From the IMG/VR virus record IMGVR_UViG_3300017917_003565, positions 1-64,000 of that record: DNA of 64,000 nt, one strand, 5' to 3'. Positions 24,130 through 32,143 of this stretch are shown here, one piece after another. The translations under genes were made by a program, and so were the position numbers. This DNA comes from a virus. Position 1 is the first letter of the stretch. The number at the start of each line of letters is the position of its first letter. The notes beneath the pieces were generated by a model. It saw only the letters and a list, made by a program, of their open reading frames with translations, was not told the origin of the DNA and did no database searches.

Positions 24130-25049
24130 TTGATATTGCTTAACTCACACAGCGTGGCGCTTAGATTGATTTCTTGATCAGCAACCATGGACACATTGAC
24201 CAAGCCGTTGCGTATGATAACAATGGCCTGATCCTGTTGTTCTGGATCTTTGGACCATAGATCTAGGTTATCATACATCCAACGGAATATGTCCTCGGAT
24301 TCTTCCGGGGTGCTACTCTGACACAACAAGGTACGTGCTTCACGCACTCGTCCTTCCTTGAACAGTTGCACACAGTCCAGTTTCCAGTCACCTACAGCTT
24401 TGTCAGCAGAACTAGGTGGCACCAGTTGCCCTGTGACACTGTTTTGTTGAGTCAGATTCAAACATTTCCGTAGATCTGGATAAGTGGCTCGGACATAACT
24501 GTCAAGGGTGTCAATGTCAAACTGCACACCTTCCTCTACCAATACCGTGGCCACTCGTGCAGTAAACTCCACTTGGTCAGTTTTTAAGATATGCAGTTGC
24601 TGGCACCGACTGTGTATAGGTGGAATGATCTTGTTAGGATAGTTACAGGTTAATATGAATCGCACACTGTGACTGTAGTCTTCCATGAGGTTACGCATGG
24701 CTGGTTGTACTGATTGCGGGTTCATGTAGTCGGCTTCGTCAATCAGCACAATCTTGAAATCACCATAGGGCATGGTCTGACAGAACGAAATCAACTTGTC
24801 TACCCACTCGATCTTACGAGCTTCTTTACTACCATTGGCATACATGACATCGTATTCATCTATGCCCAGTTCGTTGATTAGAACCTTGGCCAAGGTGGTT
24901 TTACCTGTGCCAGGCGATCCTGAAAACAACAAGTGCGGTATGGTTTTGTCTCGGATCCAGCTAGTGACTTGTTCGCGTTGCGCTTGATCCACGAACACAT
25001 ATTGATCGATGGTGTTTGGTCGGTATTTTTCTACCCAGAGTTGTTTCAT
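24126..25049 (-). CDS. Sliding-clamp loader AAA+ subunit (T4 gp44-like)
   Basis: 307 residues. MKQLWVEKYRPNTIDQYVF is the RFC-type opening; Walker A FSGSPGTGKTTLAKV, Walker B IVLIDEADYMNPQ, and SRCQQLHI with the arginine finger (SRC) are present. It is like T4 gp44 and RFC small subunits, loading the sliding clamp for DNA replication. Its gp62- and gp45-type partners are not in the window. Overlaps its neighbours by 4 bp. Confidence 0.93.
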   Translation of the reverse strand: MKQLWVEKYRPNTIDQYVFVDQAQREQVTSWIRDKTIPHLLFSGSPGTGKTTLAKVLINELGIDEYDVMYANGSKEARKIEWVDKLISFCQTMPYGDFKIVLIDEADYMNPQSVQPAMRNLMEDYSHSVRFILTCNYPNKIIPPIHSRCQQLHILKTDQVEFTARVATVLVEEGVQFDIDTLDSYVRATYPDLRKCLNLTQQNSVTGQLVPPSSADKAVGDWKLDCVQLFKEGRVREARTLLCQSSTPEESEDIFRWMYDNLDLWSKDPEQQDQAIVIIRNGLVNVSMVADQEINLSATLCELSNIK

Positions 25050-25225
25050 TTTGACCTTTTGAAAAAGTTAAAGAAGTTTTTTATAACTACGAAATCAATG
25101 GCAGGATCTCGATGTGGACAACGGCCTTGGCGCCAATCGCAATCAGGTGTGGGCACTTGGTAACAGATGCTGCAACGAGACAGTTTTACTTTTTTAACAC
25201 TTCTATGATCCGATCCTGTTCCCAT
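25046..25225 (-). CDS. 59-residue zinc-ribbon-like protein
   Basis: Start at the ATG at 25225, with GAGG four bases before it. The C-terminal half has SRCSICYQVPTPDCDWRQG followed by RCPHRDP, a four-cysteine pattern (CxxC...C...C, with His) that looks zinc-binding. It overlaps the next gene in another frame; a longer reading from 25321 is possible. The end is basic and aromatic (IKNFFNFFKRSK). Unknown function. Confidence 0.6.
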   Translation of the reverse strand: MGTGSDHRSVKKVKLSRCSICYQVPTPDCDWRQGRCPHRDPAIDFVVIKNFFNFFKRSK

Positions 25226-25407
25226 TTTTCCTCGTCTGCAAATTTTGGTAGTCTGTTGTAAGAGTCTTCTAACCAACATTTTAACTGATAAAGATCTTTT
25301 TTGCAATAGGAACTGGTCCAACCGTCGTTGTAGGGGCTGTGTATTTCGCCTAAAGTGTGCCGAATGGCTGAGTAGGCGTCATCGAGACAGGGTTTGCGGA
25401 ATCCCAT
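25186..25407 (-). CDS. Small phage protein, unknown
   Basis: 73 residues: MGFRKPCLDDAYSAIRHTLG then IHSPYNDGWTSSYCKKDLYQ and charged helices to the end. The start ATG overlaps the preceding TGA (TGATG), so translation is coupled. Its 3' end overlaps the zinc-ribbon gene by 40 bp in another frame. Unknown function. Confidence 0.7.
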   Translation of the reverse strand: MGFRKPCLDDAYSAIRHTLGEIHSPYNDGWTSSYCKKDLYQLKCWLEDSYNRLPKFADEEKWEQDRIIEVLKK

Positions 25408-25550
25408 CAGCTTGGAATGATTTTTGGAAGATAAGGAACGTTCCTAGGACCGTGGCGTTGTTCCAGCAACATTCTAGCTTCGGCTAGATCTCGCGCCCAC
25501 ACACGATCCTTTTTCTCACCTTCGGGTGTTCGGACCGTGGCTTCATACAT
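25407..25550 (-). CDS. 47-residue phage protein
   Basis: A short gene, MYEATVRTPEGEKKDRVWAR then DLAEARMLLEQRHGPRNVPY and LPKIIPS. Its stop overlaps the next start as TGATG, and it exactly fills the gap below the GroES-like gene. Composition is charged with one helix. Unknown function. Confidence 0.65.
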   Translation of the reverse strand: MYEATVRTPEGEKKDRVWARDLAEARMLLEQRHGPRNVPYLPKIIPS

Positions 25551-25558
25551 GGGCACGA

Positions 25559-25960
25559 TCAATCTCGGCTTTGTTTGGGCACATGTACTGCTGTGCTCAT
25601 GGTATCGTCTTGAGGGCGATGTTCGCCATCTGATATCAAGAGTATGTCGTTGGGATCGATTTTTCTTATGGTGCGGCAGTGGTCAGTTTCGCCATCATCA
25701 ATGTCGACACCGCGAGTCCAACGTCCGTGCGCTACCAAAATCCATTGGCCTACCTGTACATCTTTCTGATCTTTGCCCACAGCATACACACGGCCCCATC
25801 TAGGGCGGATGCCCAGAGTGGTTCCATTGTCATTGGGCAACACCAGTCCAGATTGTGTGATACGAGTGTCGAACTCCATGTCAGAAATCAGCACATCCGA
25901 GTTGAGAGCACGGATCTGTTGCCTTGAGATTTGGTGCGGTGAGAAAGCTGGTCGATTCAT
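25559..25960 (-). CDS. GroES-like co-chaperonin (T4 gp31-type)
   Basis: 133 residues. Strand order and motifs fit the GroES barrel: ALNSDVLISDMEFDTRITQS, GLVLPNDNG, RWGRVYAVGKDQKDVQVGQW and a final DPNDILLISDGEH. The TQSGLVLP region is where the mobile loop would be. Like T4 gp31 it would replace or modify host GroES for capsid folding. It is longer than GroES (97 aa) and has a C-terminal extension. Family assignment is by pattern. Confidence 0.7.
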   Translation of the reverse strand: MNRPAFSPHQISRQQIRALNSDVLISDMEFDTRITQSGLVLPNDNGTTLGIRPRWGRVYAVGKDQKDVQVGQWILVAHGRWTRGVDIDDGETDHCRTIRKIDPNDILLISDGEHRPQDDTMSTAVHVPKQSRD

Positions 25961-25968
25961 GTGTGTCC

Positions 25969-26424
25969 TTAGATTTTACGTAGTCCCTGAGACTGTGCCT
26001 GCTGTCTCTGGGTTTTTTCCAGTTGTTGCTTGACTTCTCGGCTGCGGGCTATGGCTGCGGCCAAGCCACCCGGAGGAAGTTTGTCCGTAACCACCGGTGT
26101 CTGTTGCGGTGGCGCAGTACGTATCACTGGTTCTGGCTCAAACTCAACTCCGGTTTGTTCTGTGTTTTCAGGAGGATTTTTCTGCACCCTTTTGGCCTTG
26201 GTCACGCTGCTTTGTACCGGATCTGCGGACACATTGGTAGTGCGATTGAGTTGTCGTTGTATCTGGCGAGGTTTGCTTTCGATGACTCGATTTTCGCTGT
26301 CCAGTTTGTCGCCGCGTGCGTTCACGTTCATGTTTCCTACCGCACGCACATGCTCATTCTGCAACATGATTGTGCCTAGATCCACGCTTTTGCCTTGGGC
26401 ACTTTTGTAAACTTTGCTGGTCAT
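25969..26424 (-). CDS. Conserved-looking phage protein with Pro/Gln-rich tail
   Basis: 151 residues: MTSKVYKSAQGKSVDLGTIM, then NEHVRAVGNMNVNARGDKLD, followed by a basic Gln-rich and Pro-rich region and a helical end (AAAIARSREVKQQLEKTQRQ). AAGGAAT before the ATG and a TAAATA box 26 nt upstream mark it as a late gene. A structural or assembly role is inferred from the promoter. Confidence 0.72.
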   Translation of the reverse strand: MTSKVYKSAQGKSVDLGTIMLQNEHVRAVGNMNVNARGDKLDSENRVIESKPRQIQRQLNRTTNVSADPVQSSVTKAKRVQKNPPENTEQTGVEFEPEPVIRTAPPQQTPVVTDKLPPGGLAAAIARSREVKQQLEKTQRQQAQSQGLRKI

Positions 26425-26450
26425 AATATGATTCCTTGTGATATATCTGG

Positions 26451-26456
26451 TATTTA
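26451..26456 (-). promoter_or_regulatory. Late-type TAAATA box
   Basis: GCGTTAAATACCAG on the minus strand upstream of the 26424 start, followed by AAGGAAT. It overlaps the 3' end of the DnaE-like gene. Confidence 0.5.
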
Positions 26457-26966
26457 ACGCAGAAATTCTGCGATATCTAAATTATAATATAGGCTGTTGA
26501 TACGATGTACTCCTATTTTGTACAGCACAAAACTGGCCACACTGGATCCACGTCCTACACCCCAGATTATGTTGTTGTTGGTCATGACATCCACTAGGTA
26601 TTTCATGTAGCGGAGGAGATCAAACAAGTCGCGTTCTTGATACAACAAAAGTTCTTGTCCACATCTTTGTAGTTCACTCTGTGATTCGCATTTGGACAAC
26701 ACATAGGCTGCGATGTCCAGGGTTTTGTATTCGTCGGGCATGTGCCAATGTTGTTGTTGTTGCGCATGGAACTCCGGCACCGAGCAGTTGTGGAATCGTT
26801 GTTGTACCAAGTCCGGAAGCTGATCGACAAAATCCGGCCATTTTGTGAAGTCCACGCTGTCGTCTACGATCATGCCCGACAGCGACAAAGGATCGCGTCC
26901 TTGCATGATTAGATCACAGACATCAGACTCTGAAAAAATCAACTCGCTGAACTTGTTCTGTTTCAT
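26454..26966 (-). CDS. Stand-alone fragment of the DNA polymerase III alpha (DnaE) family
   Basis: 170 residues. The C-terminal third, IIWGVGRGSSVASFVLYKIG then VHRINSLYYNLDIAEFLR, matches the GxGRGSxxGSxVxYxLGI...DPLxxxLxFERFL block of C-family DNA polymerases. The protein ends exactly there, before the catalytic PDxDxD aspartates, so it cannot polymerise by itself. The N-terminal part has NKFSELIFSESDVCDLIMQG, also DnaE-like. The stop is clear and the next gene overlaps by 4 bp, so this is a normal short gene rather than a broken one. It might dock on the replisome or inhibit it. Confidence 0.7.
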   Translation of the reverse strand: MKQNKFSELIFSESDVCDLIMQGRDPLSLSGMIVDDSVDFTKWPDFVDQLPDLVQQRFHNCSVPEFHAQQQQHWHMPDEYKTLDIAAYVLSKCESQSELQRCGQELLLYQERDLFDLLRYMKYLVDVMTNNNIIWGVGRGSSVASFVLYKIGVHRINSLYYNLDIAEFLR

Positions 26967-27562
26967 TGTTTGGGTTTGAAGTCAGCGAACACCACTATGT
27001 TACCATGTGCATCTGGCGGAGTTTCGTCGGTCCAGGATAGTTCTAGATCTCTCCAAGTAGGACCGGACTGCATGGCGACCACTTTTTCAGACTCAAACAA
27101 GTCTACATCGCTGTGTACCGAATCTGCGGTAGTCCACCAGGTGGGCCCACTGATATTCACTGTTTCTTCTGCTTCGCTGTGGAGGTAGACCATGTGCTCT
27201 CCATAGTTGCTAGATAGTTCAGTCTCTAACACTATGATCCGATCTTCCATGATAGCATTGAGTTTGTGGAACAACATTATACCAATGAGCTGATCAACTG
27301 GTTCTCCTGGTAAGGTAGTGATGTCCAGGCCAGCTTCGATTAGTTTCATGCATTGTTCCTGATTGGATCTATCAATGAATATGGTGTTGTCGATCTGAGT
27401 GTACACAAAATATTTTAATCGCTCAAATGCCACATTCTGATCTGCGGCATGTACGGTGTTGGTGTTCATCCACAGTCTTAGACTGTAGTTGCTCATGCGT
27501 AACTTTTCATCGCTGTAGAATCCAGCGGTAAAGTTCAGGTCATACTTGAGTCTAACATTCAT
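26963..27562 (-). CDS. Phage protein, unknown function
   Basis: 199 residues. Beta-rich N-terminus (MNVRLKYDLNFTAGFYSDEK; MSNYSLRLWMNTNTVHAADQ) and a long middle helix region; the end is VFADFKPKQ. It overlaps both neighbours by 4 bp. Unknown function. Confidence 0.65.
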   Translation of the reverse strand: MNVRLKYDLNFTAGFYSDEKLRMSNYSLRLWMNTNTVHAADQNVAFERLKYFVYTQIDNTIFIDRSNQEQCMKLIEAGLDITTLPGEPVDQLIGIMLFHKLNAIMEDRIIVLETELSSNYGEHMVYLHSEAEETVNISGPTWWTTADSVHSDVDLFESEKVVAMQSGPTWRDLELSWTDETPPDAHGNIVVFADFKPKQ

Positions 27563-27780
27563 GATATGTCAATAATGTCATCAAAGTTGTTGTCGGGATT
27601 TTTGCGTATCTTTTCTTGGTACTTGTTTTGATGGCTCTCTATGGCCATGCGTAACTGATTGCACAGATGATGATTGCCCATGCGCATGGCTATGTTCAAC
27701 TTGCGATTTAATTCAGTGATGGTCTCCAGCAGTTGCTCTGCTGTGCGATCGTCCAGATTGCCAATCAAAGGATGTTCCAT
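27559..27780 (-). CDS. Small helical phage protein
   Basis: 73 residues: MEHPLIGNLDDRTAEQLLET then ITELNRKLNIAMRMGNHHLC and a charged helix ending FDDIIDIS. First gene of the 27.8-22.7 kb operon. The ATG lies inside a perfect inverted repeat and there is no Shine-Dalgarno. Unknown function. Confidence 0.72.
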   Translation of the reverse strand: MEHPLIGNLDDRTAEQLLETITELNRKLNIAMRMGNHHLCNQLRMAIESHQNKYQEKIRKNPDNNFDDIIDIS

Positions 27781-27798
27781 ATACAGTAAGTGTATATG
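27778..27798 (-). repeat. Inverted repeat overlapping the start codon
   Basis: CATATACA and TGTATATG, 8 bp each, are separated by 5 nt and include the ATG of the 73-residue gene. A TTGACT element lies upstream (TTGACT, 15 nt, TATACA). It may be an operator or a start-codon hairpin. Confidence 0.55.
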
Positions 27799-27826
27799 AT
27801 CAAGACATCAAAGTCAATATCTTTGG

Positions 27827-28705
27827 TCAGGCAAAAGTGGCGCCGTTGTTACCAATACAGAACCATTTTGAGTTGATGTATTGGAGAGTGCAGGCTTGTC
27901 CAGTGGTAGTAAAGGTAATGGTTCCAGCGCCTCCCCAGCCCGGATTGGTCACTGTGATCACCATGTTGCCACCACTTAGATACATGGCAAATGTTTTGAT
28001 CTGTCCATTTACTCCGGCTGCCAAAGTGGCAGTCTCGCTGGCCACAGTAGTGAAGTAACTGGTGGTCAGTGCTAGATTGGCTGCTGTTGCAGAAGCCAGA
28101 TCTTCTGAGCTGTTGTTGAAAGGTTCCAGGCGTTTGTTGACTTCAACAACACGGACTGTAGCACCGCCGTTGCTGGTGGTAAACTCAAAGGTATATATAC
28201 CAGTGGTAGCAAAAGCAATCACGTTGGTCGAAGTATTGAGTCCTTGTATACCTTGTGCATTCACCGACACCGCTGCAGGCAGTGTAAGGGTATGGGCCAC
28301 GCTGGCCACGGTGACTTGTACTTGAACTGTGCCAGCGGTTCCTGCTGCTGGAAAGTTGGTAAATGCCAAGGACACTGAACCATTGGTGGTCAATGTCTGT
28401 ACACTGCCCAACTGATAGTTAATGGTAACGGAACCCGATACCGTGCCCAACGGAACCACTGTTTCGCTCATGTCCTGTAACTGAGCATTGTTCAGTATGG
28501 ACCCATTCATATCGTTGTTCAACGCTTCGCCGGTCAGTGCTGCTTTTAGCACAGCTTTGGCCTGTAGATCGCTGATCTCGTCGGCCGCATATTGGAAATT
28601 TGTGGCCGTGTTGGTAAAATTATCGCGGAATCCCTGCGAATTGTTGTCCTGTCCGGCAACCGGATAAGCGCCGTCGATGTTGTTGGGATTAATATTACTG
28701 GTCAT
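27827..28705 (-). CDS. Virion structural (tail-fibre region) protein
   Basis: 292 residues. MTSNINPNNIDGAYPVAGQD then NNSQGFRDNFTNTATNFQYA is a typical N-terminal module of phage tail or fibre proteins; Thr/Ser/Ala/Gly-rich beta sequence follows (FATTGIYTFEFTTSNGGATV). The C-terminus (TCQALQ-type core: TTTGQACTLQYINSKWFCIG) looks like a compact surface domain. TAAATA and AGGATA precede the ATG. Confidence 0.8.
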   Translation of the reverse strand: MTSNINPNNIDGAYPVAGQDNNSQGFRDNFTNTATNFQYAADEISDLQAKAVLKAALTGEALNNDMNGSILNNAQLQDMSETVVPLGTVSGSVTINYQLGSVQTLTTNGSVSLAFTNFPAAGTAGTVQVQVTVASVAHTLTLPAAVSVNAQGIQGLNTSTNVIAFATTGIYTFEFTTSNGGATVRVVEVNKRLEPFNNSSEDLASATAANLALTTSYFTTVASETATLAAGVNGQIKTFAMYLSGGNMVITVTNPGWGGAGTITFTTTGQACTLQYINSKWFCIGNNGATFA

Positions 28706-28729
28706 AGTTTATCCTGGGTTTACATGATT

Positions 28730-28735
28730 ATTTAT
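28730..28735 (-). promoter_or_regulatory. Late-type TAAATA box
   Basis: TGATAAATAATC on the minus strand about 24 nt upstream of the start at 28705, followed by AGGATA. Confidence 0.55.
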
Positions 28736-28756
28736 CACTAAAAATCATTGTCGTGA

Positions 28757-30733
28757 TTAAACAAAACTAATGGTCAAACCGGATCCTGATATAGAAAGTG
28801 CAGATCCTTGAAAAGACAATCTTTGTGATGGAACTGAGGAGTTGAAAATCACTCTTCTTGTGCTGCCCATACAGCTGACTAAATCTGCCCAATCTGCGCT
28901 GGTAGCGGTAGCAGGATCTGGTCCTTGGTAAAACGTGCTTGAGCTTTGTTCACCAAGGCTTTGTAGCCAGGTACGGATTTCTGGCCAACTCCAGCTTCGG
29001 TTGGTTTCTAATATCGTGGCTATCAACCCCACAGCCACTGGACATGCTGAACTGGTTCCGCTGAATCTAGTATCATAAGAAGTCAACCCGCCCGGAGTTT
29101 GATCATAACGAGGATAAGCGATTCCGTACGCACTTGTGCCCCATGCACTGGTCAAGGTGCCATCTCCTGGTGCATAGCAATCAATCTGATCGCCCATATC
29201 GCTGTAGTTGACCTTGCGCTCTTTGCCATCAGGCTGGGTGTCATCGTCTAAAGCACCTATGTTAATGGCAGGATACACAACCTGACCGCCCGATGAATAC
29301 TGTCCTAGGTGTTGTGGAAAACCTCTGCGACTGGTAGTATTGTAACAGGTGCTTCCAAACTCGTTGTGAGTAGCACTAGCCAAGGGAGTAGCCGCAGAAC
29401 TAGACCAATAGTTGTTGAAATCGGCGCTGTTGGATGCCACTTGTTTTTGATTGCTGTTGCCAGCGGCCACAACAAAAATAACACCACTGGCTACGAGCTC
29501 GTCTCCGGCTGTGGTCAGATTGTTGGTCAGCATTTCTCCTTTGGCGCGACCACCGTCGCCTGCACTGCCAAGATAGGCCATGAATGCAGGTTTAGATCCC
29601 GAATACGCAACTCCTCCGCTACCTGAAGTTCCTTGACGGAAGTAATAGTATCCGGTGCTAGGTATAGTAGCACGGAACCCCCAACTGTTGCTGCTTATGG
29701 TAGGATCCTTGGTACCATAGGTAGGATTTACTGGTTTGTTGACGTGGAATATCTTCATCACATCAAAATACAAATCAACATTTAGACCAAACCCATAAGA
29801 TCCATAGGCATCTATAAACCATTTGTTGGCATTGTAGGCCCAGCCATAGGTTCTTCCATAGGCCAACCCAGCGCAGGCAGTACCATGTTGTCCTTCAGCT
29901 GACACTGCACTATTGGTGCCATTGCAGTTGGCACGAGTATAGGTACCAGGTATTGTAACTGTACCTGCTGTGCTGAACTGACTGCTTCTGGCAGACGAGT
30001 TGCCCCACCATTCTCTGGCCACGCTTTCCACAGGTACTGTGGTACCGTCCCAACGTGTGGTCAATCGAGTACCTGGGTTGGCGTTAAACCAAGCCGGATC
30101 AATATAGTAAGGTCCTTCGAGCACCACATCTAACACTCCGCAGGTGCCACCGGCAGACAGTTTGTTGCCTGGAACATAATCAGTGGGGCCGGTACCGGTG
30201 TCATTGAACTCGGCATGACCAAACCAACAGCCTTCGTCACCTACTATGACATCGATATCTCTACCGGTATTGGTATTGGGGATGGTATTGGCCAGGATGG
30301 TACTGACCGCTTGCCCTTGCCAAGGATTGGCGCTTTGGGCGCTGCGCAACAGTTGATATCCGGCTCGATTTAGCTCTGTGCTAGTGGCAGGATTTGGCAA
30401 CAGTCCACTGAAGTTTCTATAGTTTTTTACTGTGCTGGTATAGCGTGTGGGATCGCATCGCAGTTGATCAGGACAAGGCGGAAACAGCTCTGGATATTTG
30501 GATTTGTCCAAGTCTACAAATTTAACATCCGAACACTGCCTTACTAAATCTGCTTCCTCATCGGTCATGAGATAAATGGCTCGAGTAGGGCTATGATCCA
30601 TTTCATCGGTACATTCTACAGACCTAGGTGGTATATTGTCATCCAAGGTCCCATCTTGTGTAAGAGCCGTGTGTACCTGGGTCCAAACTTCCGGAGCTGT
30701 TACTCCAACTACATAGTATTTTTTCTCACTCAT
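28757..30733 (-). CDS. Subtilisin-like (S8) serine protease
   Basis: About 658 residues from the ATG at 30733 (MSEKKYYVVGV); an in-frame ATG at 30766 overlaps the fibre gene and is less likely. The triad is present: DVIVGDEGCWFGHAEF (Asp), GQHGTACAGLAYG (His), FSGTSSACPVAVG (Ser), plus FVVAAGNSN (oxyanion Asn). There is no signal peptide, so it is probably a virion component. It lies inside the fibre cluster, between fibre genes, and could mature fibres or degrade host surface proteins (inference). Confidence 0.9.
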   Translation of the reverse strand: MSEKKYYVVGVTAPEVWTQVHTALTQDGTLDDNIPPRSVECTDEMDHSPTRAIYLMTDEEADLVRQCSDVKFVDLDKSKYPELFPPCPDQLRCDPTRYTSTVKNYRNFSGLLPNPATSTELNRAGYQLLRSAQSANPWQGQAVSTILANTIPNTNTGRDIDVIVGDEGCWFGHAEFNDTGTGPTDYVPGNKLSAGGTCGVLDVVLEGPYYIDPAWFNANPGTRLTTRWDGTTVPVESVAREWWGNSSARSSQFSTAGTVTIPGTYTRANCNGTNSAVSAEGQHGTACAGLAYGRTYGWAYNANKWFIDAYGSYGFGLNVDLYFDVMKIFHVNKPVNPTYGTKDPTISSNSWGFRATIPSTGYYYFRQGTSGSGGVAYSGSKPAFMAYLGSAGDGGRAKGEMLTNNLTTAGDELVASGVIFVVAAGNSNQKQVASNSADFNNYWSSSAATPLASATHNEFGSTCYNTTSRRGFPQHLGQYSSGGQVVYPAINIGALDDDTQPDGKERKVNYSDMGDQIDCYAPGDGTLTSAWGTSAYGIAYPRYDQTPGGLTSYDTRFSGTSSACPVAVGLIATILETNRSWSWPEIRTWLQSLGEQSSSTFYQGPDPATATSADWADLVSCMGSTRRVIFNSSVPSQRLSFQGSALSISGSGLTISFV

Positions 30734-30741
30734 GTCATACT

Positions 30742-32103
30742 TCAAAATAGGGTTACTGAGCCCCAACCAGAACTGTAGTAGATCTGTGGGTAGCCGGTAG
30801 TGGTGTTGTAGACCATGTCACCGAGCTGAGGAGAGAGAGCATTGATTTGAGATTGATTGAGATTAGGCAATCTAAACGGGCCGCCGCCAGTGGCACTGAC
30901 ACGCACCGGCGAGGACAGACTAAGATCAGTTGATGAGCTGATTGCAGGTGAACCTGCTCCGGCACCCACAAAGTTGCCGGCTATAACATTTCCTGACACG
31001 CTCAAACTGGTCAAAGTGCCCACAGATGTCAATGAACTGGTGACCACGTTGGAACTCAAAGTAGTGCCTGTGAGCAATGCGGCATTGCTGCTGGTAGACA
31101 CCCCAGTGAGCTGGCTACCATTGCCAATAAAATATGCACCAGTAACATTGCCTGTAGCACTTACTACCCCGACTGTTCTTAGGTTTCCGCCTGCGATGTT
31201 TCCACCAGTGATGTTGCCTGTGGCACTGATTAACCCACCGGTCAACAAGTTTCCGCCTGTGACGTTGCCAGCGGTAACTGTACCAGTGGTAGAAATAGTA
31301 TTGCTACCAAATGCGGACAATAACGTGACTACGTTGGCATTAGAATAGGTGGTTGGTAATCCTGTGAGTTGGCTACCATTGCCCAAGATATAACTGCCGC
31401 TGACATTGCCAGCGGCTGACACTACTCCAGCTGTAGTTATATTTCCGCCGGTGACGTTGCCTGTGGCTGTGACCTGTCCTGTGGTTCTTAGATTACCACC
31501 GGTGACATTACCGGTCGCGGTTAGGACACCACCAGTGAGCAAGTTACCACCAGTGATGTTGGACCCACTGGTAACAGTTGACGTCGCTGAGATCTGTCCA
31601 GCAGTAAACATGTTACCGCCTGTGACATCTCCAGTGGCCGAAATCACTCCAGTTGTGGTTAGATTACCGCCTGTGACGTTGCCTGTGGCTACTACACGTC
31701 CAGCAGTGTTGATATTGGCACCAGTGATGTTGCCGGTGGCTGTGACCAACCCTACAGTTCTTAAGTTGCCGCCCTGTATAGTGCTAGTGGCTGAGATCTG
31801 CCCAGCAGTTAATATATTTCCGCCTGTGACGTTGCCTGTGGCTGTAACGGAACTGACTGTGACATTTCCGCTGAGATTTCCGCTGACGTTGCCTACCACG
31901 TTGCCTAAAAAGTATGACGCTGTTACGTTACCAGTCACAGTAAGTGCTGTAAGTGTACCTACTGATGTTATATTGGGTTGAGAGCTACTGGTTACAAGAC
32001 CAGCTGTGGTTGCAAAAGCCTTGACATTGGCAAAATTTACATCAAGCTGACTTAAAGGAATCTGTCCAACTTCGTCGGCAAATATGTATGGTACTACTGG
32101 CAT
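30742..32103 (-). CDS. Tail fibre with ATGNVTGGN repeats
   Basis: 453 residues. After MPVVPYIFADEVGQIPLSQL and the NITSVGTLTALTVTGNVTA block it is made of about 13-residue repeats (ATGNVTGGN with variable end), a beta-solenoid pattern. Recurrent GNGSQLTGL and NVVTLLSAFGSNT modules mark domain boundaries and are shared with the fibres at 34467 and 61064. The end (GGPFRLPNLNQSQINALSPQ then LGDMVYNTTTGYPQIYYSSG) is a compact tip. AAGGA and TAAATA (32135-32140) lie upstream. Confidence 0.88.
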   Translation of the reverse strand: MPVVPYIFADEVGQIPLSQLDVNFANVKAFATTAGLVTSSSQPNITSVGTLTALTVTGNVTASYFLGNVVGNVSGNLSGNVTVSSVTATGNVTGGNILTAGQISATSTIQGGNLRTVGLVTATGNITGANINTAGRVVATGNVTGGNLTTTGVISATGDVTGGNMFTAGQISATSTVTSGSNITGGNLLTGGVLTATGNVTGGNLRTTGQVTATGNVTGGNITTAGVVSAAGNVSGSYILGNGSQLTGLPTTYSNANVVTLLSAFGSNTISTTGTVTAGNVTGGNLLTGGLISATGNITGGNIAGGNLRTVGVVSATGNVTGAYFIGNGSQLTGVSTSSNAALLTGTTLSSNVVTSSLTSVGTLTSLSVSGNVIAGNFVGAGAGSPAISSSTDLSLSSPVRVSATGGGPFRLPNLNQSQINALSPQLGDMVYNTTTGYPQIYYSSGWGSVTLF

Positions 32104-32134
32104 CTCTGTGGTCCTTTAAGTGATAAACTGATCA

Positions 32135-32140
32135 TATTTA
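32135..32140 (-). promoter_or_regulatory. Late-type TAAATA box
   Basis: ATCTAAATATGATC on the minus strand, 31 nt upstream of the fibre start at 32103, followed by AAAGGA. Confidence 0.5.
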
Positions 32141-32143
32141 GAT

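Noticed and set aside
30857-31981. Plus-strand Pro/Val-rich ORFs in the fibre genes (also 35461-36321)
   Set aside because: Reverse-complement reading of the ATGNVTGGN repeats gives artificial PPVTLPVAV repeats. Real coding is the minus strand.
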